A stretch of 64,000 bases of DNA from Dongia_A sp044226685 (GCA_044226685.1 JBGAGP010000007.1:1-64000), one strand, 5' to 3'. Counted from the first letter of the stretch, positions 26,454 through 35,037 are shown. Numbers and translations: made by a program. The notes: generated from the sequence alone by a model not told the origin.

Positions 26454-28136
26454 GTGCCGCCAAAGTCCGGACGATGGGGGCGGATCATCGCCGTCACCCG
26501 CCTTGCCACCGGGCTCGTCCTCTTCTTCTACGTCCTGACCCACAACCTCAACCATATCCTGGGGCTGGTGTCGCTTGCGGCGATGGAGGCCGGCCGCGAG
26601 GTGTTCCTGGCGTTCTGGCGCTTCGAAGGCGTCGAAGCGCTGCTGCTGCTCTCGATCCTCCTGCACCTGCTGATCGGCCTCCGGGCGCTCTACCGGCGCA
26701 AGAGCCTGCACATGCCGGCGCTCGAGGCGGCGCAACTCGTGCTCGGCCTGAGCGCGCCGCCGCTGCTGATCCTGCATGTCCTCGGCACCGTCTATGCCCA
26801 CGACCAGTATGGGCTCGACGACCGCTACGCCTTCGTGCTGTGGGCGATCTGGGTGGCGTCTCCCAGCATCGGGGCGATGCAGGCCGCGGCGCTGGTCGTC
26901 ACCTGGATCCATGGCTGCATCGGGCTCAATTACTGGCTGCGGGTAAAGCCCTGGTTCCCGCGCTGGCGGTTGGGCCTGGGTGCTACGGCGCTGCTGATCC
27001 CGGTCCTCGCGCTGCTTGGCTTCACCGAGGGCGCCCGCGAAGTGGAGCGGCTGGCGCAGGACCCCGCCTGGATGGCGGCGATGCTGTCCGAAGCAAAGGT
27101 CCCTACGGCGCCGCAGGTGGCGGCGATCTACGCCCTGCGCACCTGGCTCACCCTCGGCTTCTGCGGCCTGGTCGGCGGCGTCTTCGTGCTGCGCGGCCTG
27201 CGCAGCCTGGCGACGCGGCATCGCGCCATCCCGGTCACTTACAGCGACGGCCGGCAGGTGGTGATCCAGCCGGGCACCACCCTTCTGGAGGCGAGCCGGA
27301 TCGGCAACATCCCGCACGCCTCGGTCTGCGGCGGACGCAGCCGCTGCTCGACCTGCCGGGTGCACGTGCTGGCGGGCGTCGAGGCCCTGCCGCCGCCGGG
27401 CGAGGAAGAGGCCCGGGTGCTGGCCCGCATCCATGCAGCACCCGCGGTGCGCCTCGCCTGCCAGGTGCGCCCCACGGCCGCGATCACCATCCAGCCCCTG
27501 ATGCCGCCCGGGACCAGTGCGCAGCAGGCCCTGTTCGGCGCCGACCTCAGCCAGGGCAAGGAGCAGGAGGTGGCGATCCTGTTCGCCGATCTGCGCGGTT
27601 TCACCGGGCTGGCCGAACAGCGCCTGCCCTATGACGTGGTGTTCCTGCTGAACCAGTATTTCCGCACCACCGGCACGGCGGTCCAGCAGGCCGGCGGCCA
27701 TGTCGACAAGTTCATCGGCGACGGCGTCATGGCGGTGTTCGGCCTGCGCGGCCGGCCCGAGCTGGCGGCGGCCCAGGCGCTCGACGCCGCCCGGCGCATG
27801 GCCGAGGGCATCGAGATGTTCAACGCCCAGCACAGCGCCGAGTTGCGTGTGCCACTCCGGATCGGCATCGGCGTGCATTTCGGCCCGGCCATCGTCGGCG
27901 AGATGGGCTTCGCGCCCGCCCTCGCGCTCACCGCCATCGGCGACACGGTCAACATCGCCAGCCGGCTGGAGGCGGCGACCAAGGAGCAAGGTTGCCAGCT
28001 TCTGGTCTCCGAGGCGGCGGCGAAGGCGGCCGACATGAATCTCGCCCTCGGCCGGCGGACCGAGATCGCGCTGCGCGGCCGCAAGGAGCCGCTGGTCGCC
28101 TACGCCCTCGACGACGCCCGCAACCTGGGAGGCTGA
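26454..28136 (+). CDS. membrane adenylate/guanylate cyclase with [2Fe-2S] ferredoxin domain
   Basis: A 560-residue class III nucleotide cyclase with three parts. Residues 10-250 form about six helices with histidines at 30, 34, 71, 108, 116 and 153 (THNLNHILGL, ILLHLLIGL, ILHVLGTVYAHD, WIHGCIGL), recalling the heme b anchor of succinate dehydrogenase or fumarate reductase. Residues 255-350 are a plant-type ferredoxin with C292, C298, C301 and C336 (SVCGGRSRCSTCRVH). Residues 370-555 are the cyclase domain with metal-binding D379 (ILFADLRGFTGL) and D423 (FIGDGVMAVFG). The likely job is to couple quinone or membrane redox state to cyclic nucleotide signalling; heme binding is inferred. The GTG start is supported by a strong ribosome site, and the next gene starts 2 bp after its stop. 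Confidence 0.88.
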   Translation: MPPKSGRWGRIIAVTRLATGLVLFFYVLTHNLNHILGLVSLAAMEAGREVFLAFWRFEGVEALLLLSILLHLLIGLRALYRRKSLHMPALEAAQLVLGLSAPPLLILHVLGTVYAHDQYGLDDRYAFVLWAIWVASPSIGAMQAAALVVTWIHGCIGLNYWLRVKPWFPRWRLGLGATALLIPVLALLGFTEGAREVERLAQDPAWMAAMLSEAKVPTAPQVAAIYALRTWLTLGFCGLVGGVFVLRGLRSLATRHRAIPVTYSDGRQVVIQPGTTLLEASRIGNIPHASVCGGRSRCSTCRVHVLAGVEALPPPGEEEARVLARIHAAPAVRLACQVRPTAAITIQPLMPPGTSAQQALFGADLSQGKEQEVAILFADLRGFTGLAEQRLPYDVVFLLNQYFRTTGTAVQQAGGHVDKFIGDGVMAVFGLRGRPELAAAQALDAARRMAEGIEMFNAQHSAELRVPLRIGIGVHFGPAIVGEMGFAPALALTAIGDTVNIASRLEAATKEQGCQLLVSEAAAKAADMNLALGRRTEIALRGRKEPLVAYALDDARNLGG

Positions 28137-28138
28137 GG

Positions 28139-28813
28139 ATGGTCGACGCGATGCCTCCCGGCCTTAGCCCGTTGCGCCTCGACCATGCCTATGTGCGCGG
28201 CAATCCGCGGAGCCCCTATTGGTCGCTGGCGCCGCAGCTGATCCAGCAGCACACCGATTCCTCGTGCTCGCTGGCCAGCGCGGTGATGCTGCTGAATGCC
28301 ATTCGCGGCCATGAGGGGCAGTTGAAAGTGGGAGCGCCGGTGAGCGAGCGGAGCCTGCTCGACGCGCTCAAGGACGAGGCCTGGCGCGCGGCCATCGCGC
28401 ATGAGACCGGGCCCGGCCAGACGCTGAGCGAATTTGCCGCAGCGATGGGGCGGGCCCTGGCGCATTTCGGCTGCGCGGAGACTTGGCGCGTCGAGGTGCG
28501 TGCCGTCGTCGACGCCGGGGCCTGCCTGCCGGACTTGCGCGCGACCCTGGCGGAACTGGAATCCGAAGCGACCGGCTTCGTCGCGGCGAATTTCCACCTC
28601 GACCTGTTCTACGGCGATGGCGTCGATGTCGGCCATTTCTCGCCGATCGGCGCCTATGACCCGGCCAGCGACCGGGTGCTCATCCTCGACGTCTACAAGA
28701 AGGATTACGAGCCGCTTTGGGCACCGCTGGAGCGCCTGGCGCACGCCATGGCGACCAAGGGCAGGCGCACCGGCGAGCAGCGCGGCTATGCGGTGGTCAG
28801 AAGGGTCGGATAA
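28139..28813 (+). CDS. phytochelatin-synthase-like cysteine peptidase
   Basis: A 224-residue protein of the phytochelatin synthase family (PF05023, clan CA). The papain-type triad is present as C43 (SSCSLASAVMLLN), H166 (VGHFSPIGAYD) and D184 (LILDVYKKDY); the H-to-D distance of 18 residues equals that of the plant enzyme. Only the catalytic domain exists, as in other bacterial members, which often hydrolyse glutathione to gamma-Glu-Cys instead of making polymers. No signal peptide is seen. It starts 2 bp after the cyclase gene, so the two are almost certainly translated from one mRNA, suggesting a thiol or metal response. Confidence 0.87.
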   Translation: MVDAMPPGLSPLRLDHAYVRGNPRSPYWSLAPQLIQQHTDSSCSLASAVMLLNAIRGHEGQLKVGAPVSERSLLDALKDEAWRAAIAHETGPGQTLSEFAAAMGRALAHFGCAETWRVEVRAVVDAGACLPDLRATLAELESEATGFVAANFHLDLFYGDGVDVGHFSPIGAYDPASDRVLILDVYKKDYEPLWAPLERLAHAMATKGRRTGEQRGYAVVRRVG

Positions 28814-28835
28814 GGACACCGGGCCCCACCCGTAT

Positions 28836-28937
28836 CGTCATGCCAGGGCGCGACCCTGGCATCCACGAGTTTGCCGGAAGCGATTGCGGGCGGCGGATAG
28901 AAACCCATGGATGGCAAGGCCAGGCCTTGCCATGACG
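28836..28937. repeat. interspersed palindromic repeat, second family
   Basis: The left half has cgtcatgccagggcg and ccctggcatccacgag around a 3-nt centre; the right half is an inverted, partly changed copy (atggatggcaaggcc, ggccttgccatgacgg). A clearly related element lies near position 40,100. Such sequences around the text catccacgag are typical intergenic repeats of alphaproteobacteria. It separates the phytochelatin-synthase-like gene from the convergent TPR gene. Confidence 0.8.
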
Positions 28938-28969
28938 GCCGAGTGGCGAGGACGGCGTAGCGTCGCCGC

Positions 28970-29443
28970 TTACGACAGCCCGTGCTCTTTCTTGTAGTCG
29001 GCGATGGCTTCCGCGAGGTCGCTGTATTCCTCGCAATCGCCGCAGGCGTCCTTCAGCACGTCGAGGCGCGCCTGGGCCTTCGGCAGGTCGTTGAGCTCGA
29101 GGTAGAGCTCGCCCACGTATTCGTTGGCGCCGAGATGCTTCGGCTCCATGTTCAGGGCCTTGGTGTAGTAGGTCATCGCCTTGGCCTTGTCGCCCAGCTT
29201 GCGGTTGGAATAGCCGAGCAGGTTCAGCGCGTCGGCGTATTCGCCCTTTTCCTTGATCGATTGCTGCAGCAGCGGAATCGCCTTGGCGTATTTCTCGTCG
29301 TCGACGAACTGCTTCGCCTGCTTGTAGAGATCCGCCTGTTCCGGCTCGGGGGTCGAGCTGGAACCGAGCGCGAAGGCGGCGCCGGGAGCCGCCATCAGGC
29401 CCAGCAGGATCACGGCGGCGGCGCGAAAATCACTCTGTTTCAT
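28970..29443 (-). CDS. exported TPR-repeat protein
   Basis: A 157-residue protein with a signal peptide (about 25 residues, ending near AAPGAAFALG) and two to three tetratricopeptide repeats: ADLYKQAKQFVDDEKYAKAI, YADALNLLGYSNRKLGDKAK and HLGANEYVGELYLELNDLPK. A CGDCEEYSDL stretch with two cysteines is near the C-terminus. TPR proteins bind partner proteins in the periplasm; no partner is evident. A purine-rich ribosome site (GGAGGAGAGG) precedes the ATG. The next gene on the same strand is a sulfite-oxidase-like enzyme about 120 bp upstream. Confidence 0.85.
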   Translation of the reverse strand: MKQSDFRAAAVILLGLMAAPGAAFALGSSSTPEPEQADLYKQAKQFVDDEKYAKAIPLLQQSIKEKGEYADALNLLGYSNRKLGDKAKAMTYYTKALNMEPKHLGANEYVGELYLELNDLPKAQARLDVLKDACGDCEEYSDLAEAIADYKKEHGLS

Positions 29444-29562
29444 AATGCCTCTCCTCCTTGAAAGGTCGGTGCATCCTGTCGGTCCGCAGCGACGCGGTCA
29501 GTGAAACAAGTCACAGATGATGCGACGCTGACGGGATTCCTGGGATCACAAGGACGTGACTG

Positions 29563-30231
29563 TCAGGAGTAACGCTCCTCCGTCCACGGATCGCCGTGGT
29601 TGTGATAACCGCGCACTTCCCAGAAGCCGGGCTGGTCCGTCGCGGCGAAGCCGATCCGCTTCACCCATTTGGCGCTTTTCCAGAAATAGAGCTTCGGCAC
29701 CACCACGCGGACCGGGCCGCCATGCTCGACGGTCAGGGGCGCGCCCTCCCAATGGGTCGCCAGCAGCACGTCGGCCGCGGCGAACTCGGCCAGCGGCAGG
29801 TTGGTGGTGTAGGTGTCGAAGGACTGCAACAGGACAAACTTCGCCTCCGGCTTCGGCCGGACGTGGGCCAGCAGATCGGCCGCCAGCACCCCCCGCCAGC
29901 GATTGTCGTAGCGCGACCAAGAGGTCACGCAATGGATGTCGCTGACGCTTTCGGTTTGCGGCAGGCGGTTGAACCCATCCCAGTCCAGGGTGACCGGCTG
30001 CTCCACCAGCCCGTCCACCACCAAGCGCCAGCGCTGCAGGTCGATCTTGGGCTGGGCGCCCAGGTCGAGGACCGGCCAGGAGGTCACCAGACGCTGCCCC
30101 GGCGGCAGGCGCCGGGCGGCGGGGTCGGCGGTTTCCCCAGTCAACAGGCGTCCCTGCTCGGCCCATTCCTGCTTGCGCTGGATCAGCTTCTCGCGGGCAC
30201 CGTCGGGCAGGTCGTCTGCGGCATTTGGCAT
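29563..30231 (-). CDS. sulfite-oxidase-like molybdopterin oxidoreductase
   Basis: A 222-residue protein holding the molybdopterin domain of the sulfite oxidase family (COG2041). The cysteine that ligates Mo is C101 in SDIHCVTSWSRYDNRWRGV. Other motifs are HGGPVRVVVPKLYFWKSAKW and GFWEVRGYHNHGDPW. It lacks the heme b5 domain and the dimerisation domain of true sulfite oxidases and has no signal peptide, so it is a short cytoplasmic member with unknown substrate. The start MPNAADDLPD is preferred; an upstream in-frame start adds 23 unconserved residues. Confidence 0.88.
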   Translation of the reverse strand: MPNAADDLPDGAREKLIQRKQEWAEQGRLLTGETADPAARRLPPGQRLVTSWPVLDLGAQPKIDLQRWRLVVDGLVEQPVTLDWDGFNRLPQTESVSDIHCVTSWSRYDNRWRGVLAADLLAHVRPKPEAKFVLLQSFDTYTTNLPLAEFAAADVLLATHWEGAPLTVEHGGPVRVVVPKLYFWKSAKWVKRIGFAATDQPGFWEVRGYHNHGDPWTEERYS

Positions 30232-30443
30232 GGTTCGGTCCTCCGCTGGCGATGCGATGATACGCCGGTTGGTCGTGCGCCCCGATGATAAGACGATCAC
30301 AAATGCCAGTTGGATGCATATTCCACACCGAATCGATGCGTTTTAGGTCGATCGCTTTCTTGCCAGGGCGCTGTGAAACCTGTAAGCAAACCCGCGGTGT
30401 TGGGCAAATTCCCAAGAATTTTCTGTGATTTAGAAGGCTCGCG

Positions 30444-33400
30444 ATGACTGAGTTGCGTCTCGCCCACGGCTTGCGCTTTGAGGACCTCTACGACCCGGCG
30501 GGCCTCGCCAAGATCGACGGGCTGTTCGTCGAATCCCTGCGCCAGAGCGACGAGGGACTGGCCGGCCGCCTGATGGCGGCGCGGGCGGAGCCCAAATCCC
30601 TCGACGCCAAGGCGGAGTCCACGCTCATCATCGAGACGGCGGCGCATCTCGACGATTTCCTCGGCGCGCTGTTCGGCATCGGCGACGAGCTCGGGGCCTT
30701 GCGCCGGCAGCATTCCGAGCTGGCGCCGATCTACGCGGTGAAGCGGCTGTTCGTGCAGCGCCGGGCGCTGAAGGCGCATCCGGAGGCCGAGGCCAGGACC
30801 TTCGACGCCGATTCGATCCGCACCGAGCTGACCGGCCTGTTCGGCGGCAGCTTCGACGAGCTCACCTTCGCCACCAAGGTCGAGGACTGGCAGAAAGACG
30901 AGAACACCCACGCCTTCGCCCTGGCGCTGGCCACCAAATACGCCGCCTGGGCGACGCAGACGGAGGCCGGCAAGGCGCTGCACCGCAAGGGCGTGCTGTT
31001 CAAGGCGCCGCGCAAGGTCGACCCGATGCACCTGGTGCACCTGGAGACCGAGACGCGCCACGGCATCCCGACCTTCAAGCTGGCCGAGGACAAGCAGCGC
31101 GCGCGCGAGGCGTTCCACCTGACCGACCTCGGCATGGATCTGAACCAGGCGCTGGACCAGGCCAACTACTGCATCTTCTGCCACAACCAGGGCAAGGACA
31201 GCTGCTCGCGCGGGCTCAAGGAAAAGGACGGCACGTTCAAGAAGAGCGTGTTCGGCATCACCTTGGCCGGTTGCCCGCTCGAAGAAAAGATTTCCGAGAT
31301 GCACACGGCGAAGGCCGACGGCCTCGCGATCGGCGCGCTCGGCATCATCGCCGTCGACAACCCGATGTGCGCGGCGACCGGGCATCGCATCTGCAACGAC
31401 TGCATGAAATCCTGCATCTACCAGAAGCAGGACCCGGTCGATATTCCGCAGGCCGAGACGCGCACGCTGAAAGATGTCCTCGGCCTGCCCTGGGGCTTCG
31501 AGATCTACGGGCTGCTGACGCGCTGGAACCCGCTCAACATCCGCCGACCGGTGGCGAAGCCTGCGAGCGGGCGCAAAGTGCTGGTGGTCGGCCTCGGTCC
31601 CGCCGGTTACACGCTGTCGCACTACCTGCTGAATGACGGCCACACCGTCGTCGCTGTCGACGGGCTGAAGATCGAGCCGCTGGACGCGAGCATCTCCGGC
31701 GTGCAGCCCGATGGCAGCCGCGTGGCCTTCAAGCCGATCCGCAGCATCAGCGAATTGCAGGAAGATTTGAACGACCGCGCCATGGCCGGCTTCGGCGGCG
31801 TCGCCGAATACGGCATCACGGTGCGCTGGGACAAGAACTTCCTGAAGATGATCCGCCTGCTGCTGGAGCGGCGCGCGAGCTTCGCCATGTTCGGCGGCGT
31901 GCGCTTTGGCGGGACCATTACGGCGGAGCAGGCCTTCGGCCTCGGCTTCGATCACGTCGCGCTCGCGCTCGGCGCCGGCAAGCCGACCCTGCTCGACATG
32001 CCGGGCGGGCTGTCGCGCGGCGTGCGCATGGCCTCGGACTTCCTGATGGCGTTGCAGCTGACCGGCGCCGCCAAGGCGGATTCCATCGCCAATTTGCAGC
32101 TGCGCCTGCCGGCGGTCGTCATCGGCGGCGGACTGACCGCGATCGACACTGCGACCGAGGCGATGGCCTACTATCCGGTGCAGGTGGAGAAGTTCCTGAA
32201 GCGCTACGAGATCCTGGTCGCCGAAGGCGGCGAGCAGGCGGTGCGCGCGAAGTTCTCGCCCATTGAGCTGGAAGTGGCCGACGAGTTCATCGCCCACGCC
32301 AGAGCCTTCCGCGCCGAGCGCGCACGGGCGGCGGAGGCGGAAGAGGCGCCGAAGCTGGCGAAGCTGATCGACGGCTGGGGCGGCGTGACCATCGCCTATC
32401 GCCGCCGCCTGATCGACGCGCCCTCCTACACCCTCAACCACGAGGAGGTTGAGAAGGCGATGGAGGAAGGCATCCGCTTCGCCGAGGGACTGACCCCGAC
32501 GCGCATCGACCAGGACAAGACCGGCCACGCCGAGCGCATCCATTTCAAGAACGCCGAGGGCGTCGAGTCCTCCATGCCGGCGCGCGCGGTACTGGTCGCG
32601 GCGGGCACAAGGCCCAACACCGTGCTGGCCCGCGAGGATGCCGATCACTTCCACGTCGACGGCCAATACTTCCAGGCGCTGAACGAGGCGGGCGCGGTGG
32701 TGAAGCCGGAAAAGCTCGCCAAGCCGAACGAGGTCCGCGTCATCACCGAGCGCCGTCCCGACGGCCGCGCCATCAGCTTCTTCGGCGATCTGCATCCCTC
32801 CTTCGCCGGCAACGTGGTGAAGGCGATGGGCAGCGCCAAGCAGGGCTGGCCGGTGGTCTCCGACATCCTGGCGAAGCTGCCGGCGGCGACAAACAAGGAT
32901 CACGTCGCGTTCCTGGCCGATCTCAACAAGCGGCTGCGCGCACGCATCCGCACCGTCAACCGCCTCACCCCCACCATCGTCGAAGTGGTGGTCGAGGCGC
33001 CGCAGGCGGCAGCCAATTTCCTGCCCGGCGAGTTCTACCGCCTGCAGAATTTCGAGACCCTGGCGCCGCGCACCAAGGACACGCGCCTGACCATGGAAGG
33101 CCTGGCGCTGACGGGCGCCTGGGTCGACACCCAGGAAGGCCTGGTCGGCCTGATCGTGCTGGAGATGGGCGGGTCGTCCGAGCTCTGCGCCTGGCTGCAG
33201 CCGGGCGAGCCGGTGATCCTGATGGGCCCGACCGGCGCCCCGACCGAGACGCCGGCGGGCGAGACGGTGCTGCTGGCCGGCGGCGGGCTCGGCAACGCGG
33301 TGCTGTTCTCCATCGGCCGGGCGCTCAAGGCGGCCGGATCGAAGGTGGTCTATTTCGCCGGCTACAAGAAGCTGCAGGACCGCTACAAGATCGACGAGAT

Positions 33401-33914
33401 CAAGGCGGCCTCGGACGTCGTCATCTGGTCCAGCGACGAGGCGCCGGGCTTCACCCCCGACCGGCCGCAGGACAAGAGCTTCGTCGGCAATATTGTCCAG
33501 TCGATCCTGACCTACGCCAAGGGCGAGATGGGCGAGACGCCGATCAAGATCCAGGACGTCGACCGCATCATCGCCATCGGCTCCGACGGCATGATGGCGG
33601 CGGTGGCCCGCGCGCGGCACGAGGTGCTGAAGCCCTATCTCAAGGAATCGCATTGTGCCGTGGGCTCGATCAACTCGCCCATGCAATGCATGATGAAGGA
33701 GATCTGCGCCCAGTGCCTGCAGCCGCACAAGGACCCGGTGACCGGCAAGGAAACGGTGGTCTTCTCCTGCTTCAACCAGGACCAGGAGCTGGACCATGTC
33801 GATTTCGCGGCCTTGCGCCAGCGCCTCGGCCAGAACTCGGTGCATGAGAAGCTGACGGCCCAGTGGATCGCCCATTCCCTGAAACAGCTCGACCGCCGGA
33901 AGGCCACGGCCTAG
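30444..33914 (+). CDS. NfnB-NfnA-like fused FAD/NAD(P) and Fe-S oxidoreductase
   Basis: A 1156-residue electron-transfer protein that begins the one-carbon module. Residues 1-230 resemble nothing I know. Residues 240-330 hold eight cysteines (C243, C246, C254, C277, C309, C317, C320, C324), like the Fe-S head of GltD/NfnB. Residues 375-800 form a pyridine-nucleotide-disulfide oxidoreductase with the FAD loop VVGLGPAGYT and a second nucleotide loop VVIGGGLTAIDTATEA. From about residue 830 it resembles ferredoxin-NADP reductase/PyrK (NfnA), with the flavin and NAD loops FLPGEFYRLQNF and LLAGGGLGNAVLFSIG, and a C-terminal [2Fe-2S] site C1082, C1088, C1091 and C1109. NfnAB bifurcates electrons between NADH, NADPH and ferredoxin; whether this protein does is an inference. 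It may power MetF or corrinoid reduction. Confidence 0.82.
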   Translation: MTELRLAHGLRFEDLYDPAGLAKIDGLFVESLRQSDEGLAGRLMAARAEPKSLDAKAESTLIIETAAHLDDFLGALFGIGDELGALRRQHSELAPIYAVKRLFVQRRALKAHPEAEARTFDADSIRTELTGLFGGSFDELTFATKVEDWQKDENTHAFALALATKYAAWATQTEAGKALHRKGVLFKAPRKVDPMHLVHLETETRHGIPTFKLAEDKQRAREAFHLTDLGMDLNQALDQANYCIFCHNQGKDSCSRGLKEKDGTFKKSVFGITLAGCPLEEKISEMHTAKADGLAIGALGIIAVDNPMCAATGHRICNDCMKSCIYQKQDPVDIPQAETRTLKDVLGLPWGFEIYGLLTRWNPLNIRRPVAKPASGRKVLVVGLGPAGYTLSHYLLNDGHTVVAVDGLKIEPLDASISGVQPDGSRVAFKPIRSISELQEDLNDRAMAGFGGVAEYGITVRWDKNFLKMIRLLLERRASFAMFGGVRFGGTITAEQAFGLGFDHVALALGAGKPTLLDMPGGLSRGVRMASDFLMALQLTGAAKADSIANLQLRLPAVVIGGGLTAIDTATEAMAYYPVQVEKFLKRYEILVAEGGEQAVRAKFSPIELEVADEFIAHARAFRAERARAAEAEEAPKLAKLIDGWGGVTIAYRRRLIDAPSYTLNHEEVEKAMEEGIRFAEGLTPTRIDQDKTGHAERIHFKNAEGVESSMPARAVLVAAGTRPNTVLAREDADHFHVDGQYFQALNEAGAVVKPEKLAKPNEVRVITERRPDGRAISFFGDLHPSFAGNVVKAMGSAKQGWPVVSDILAKLPAATNKDHVAFLADLNKRLRARIRTVNRLTPTIVEVVVEAPQAAANFLPGEFYRLQNFETLAPRTKDTRLTMEGLALTGAWVDTQEGLVGLIVLEMGGSSELCAWLQPGEPVILMGPTGAPTETPAGETVLLAGGGLGNAVLFSIGRALKAAGSKVVYFAGYKKLQDRYKIDEIKAASDVVIWSSDEAPGFTPDRPQDKSFVGNIVQSILTYAKGEMGETPIKIQDVDRIIAIGSDGMMAAVARARHEVLKPYLKESHCAVGSINSPMQCMMKEICAQCLQPHKDPVTGKETVVFSCFNQDQELDHVDFAALRQRLGQNSVHEKLTAQWIAHSLKQLDRRKATA

Positions 33915-33948
33915 CGCCGGACCCCGGGAACGACCAGATATAGCCTAT

Positions 33949-33992
33949 CCGCGACGGGGATTACGTCGCTGCAAGACGATCCCCGGTCGCGG
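33949..33992 (+). other. imperfect hairpin between the first two genes of the one-carbon module
   Basis: ccgcgacggggat and atccccggtcgcgg pair with a single bulged base around a loop of 17 nt. It lies 34 bp after the stop of the large oxidoreductase gene. There is no T-run, so it may be an attenuator or an mRNA processing or stability element rather than a terminator. Confidence 0.4.
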
Positions 33993-34082
33993 CAATAGCA
34001 GCCCGGCACCCCCGCCGGCCTTAAGGATTTGAGCCAGAGGAAGGCGCCGGTAGGCATCACCCGGACGGCGCCGGATCGGAGC

Positions 34083-34682
34083 ATGGCGGAGACTTCTCGC
34101 ACCCTGTTCATTGCCTGCGGCGCGCTCGCCAGGGAATTCCTGGCGGTGAGCAAGGCGAGCGGCTGGGACGATCGGATCGAGATCACCTGCCTGCCGGCGA
34201 TCTGGCACAACCGCCCGGAAAAGATCGCGGGCGGGGTCCAGCGCAAGATCAGGGCCGGCAGAAAGAAGTTCGACCGCATCTTCGTGCTCTATGGTGATTG
34301 CGGTACCCAAGGGGAACTGGACCGCGTGCTGGCCGAAGAGGGCGTTGAACGGATCGATGGACCGCATTGCTATCAGTGGTTCGCGGGAACCGTCGATTTC
34401 GAGAAGCTGATGGAAGAGGAGCTCGGCACTTTCTTCCTGACGGACTACCTGGCGCGGCACTTCGAGCGGCTGATCTGGCAAGGCTTCGGCATCGAGGCGC
34501 ATCCGGAGTTGCGCGATCTCTACTTCGGCAACTACCGCAAGCTGGTCTACCTTGCGCAGACCGACGATGCAGATCTGCTGAGGCGGGCCAAGGCAGCGGC
34601 GGAGCGATTGAACCTGCAGTTCGTGCACCGCCGTACCGGCTACGGCGAGTTCGCGGATTTCGTGAAGGCAAAGATGGCGTAG
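34083..34682 (+). CDS. DUF1638 family protein
   Basis: A 199-residue cytoplasmic protein of the DUF1638 family. Recognisable stretches are LFIACGALAREFL, LPAIWHNRPEKI, FVLYGDCGTQGELDRVLA with GPHCYQWFAG, and the C-terminal HRRTGYGEFADF. The conserved Cys in ACGAL, GDCGT and PHCYQ could bind a metal or a thiol. DUF1638 genes are known to me as neighbours of methylamine and corrinoid methyltransferase genes in archaea and proteobacteria, but their reaction is not established. A TTG 18 codons upstream is an alternative start. It is followed 8 bp later by the next gene. Confidence 0.83.
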   Translation: MAETSRTLFIACGALAREFLAVSKASGWDDRIEITCLPAIWHNRPEKIAGGVQRKIRAGRKKFDRIFVLYGDCGTQGELDRVLAEEGVERIDGPHCYQWFAGTVDFEKLMEEELGTFFLTDYLARHFERLIWQGFGIEAHPELRDLYFGNYRKLVYLAQTDDADLLRRAKAAAERLNLQFVHRRTGYGEFADFVKAKMA

Positions 34683-34690
34683 GGGATCCG

Positions 34691-34993
34691 ATGGCACAGC
34701 TGACGGTGGTTTACTGGCGGGACATCCCGGCCCAGGTGATCGTGAAAAAGGGTCGCGACAGCGCGAAGATCCAGCTGACCGAGCGCTTCGAGAAGGCGAT
34801 CGACCGCGCCGCCATGCGCGCCAACCTGCGCGACACGGATTCGTACCTGGCCGAATGGCGCCGCGCCGCGCCCGTCGAGGTCACCGACGCCTTGCAGGAA
34901 GAAGCCGACAAGAAGGCCGCCGAGCTGGAAGCCGCCTTCGACGACGCCAAGCTGAAGGCGCTGGTCGAAGCCGGCGGCGTGGAGGCGAAGTAG
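34691..34993 (+). CDS. small PF13769 family protein (named virulence factor in databases)
   Basis: A 100-residue protein that begins MAQLTVVYWRDIPAQVIVKK. The beta-rich first 35 residues and the RDTDSYLAEWRR motif near residue 48 are the family core, and a charged helix makes the C-terminus. The database name comes from an old association and says nothing about pathogenicity here. In this and, from memory, other alphaproteobacterial genomes it stands with DUF1638, MetF and corrinoid methyltransferase genes, so a supporting part in that pathway is likely. It starts 8 bp after the DUF1638 stop. Confidence 0.78.
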   Translation: MAQLTVVYWRDIPAQVIVKKGRDSAKIQLTERFEKAIDRAAMRANLRDTDSYLAEWRRAAPVEVTDALQEEADKKAAELEAAFDDAKLKALVEAGGVEAK

Positions 34994-35037
34994 ATATGGG
35001 CCTGGGAATCTCTGCTGGCGCCAAGCGCTCCGCCGAG

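Noticed and set aside
30301..30443. Cobalamin riboswitch before the corrinoid module
   Set aside because: The leader is about 140 bp or less and no B12-box-like sequence or large folded leader was recognised, although I cannot run a covariance search.
30297..33875. A 1192-codon open frame on the minus strand opposite the NfnBA-like gene
   Set aside because: Its translation has no domain, motif or hydrophobic pattern, is rich in Arg/His/Gln/Ala as antisense frames in GC-rich DNA are, and the plus-strand frame has clear FAD and Fe-S motifs.
34691..34993. Virulence function for the PF13769 protein
   Set aside because: The name is a historical label. Nothing around it suggests pathogenicity; all neighbours are one-carbon genes.
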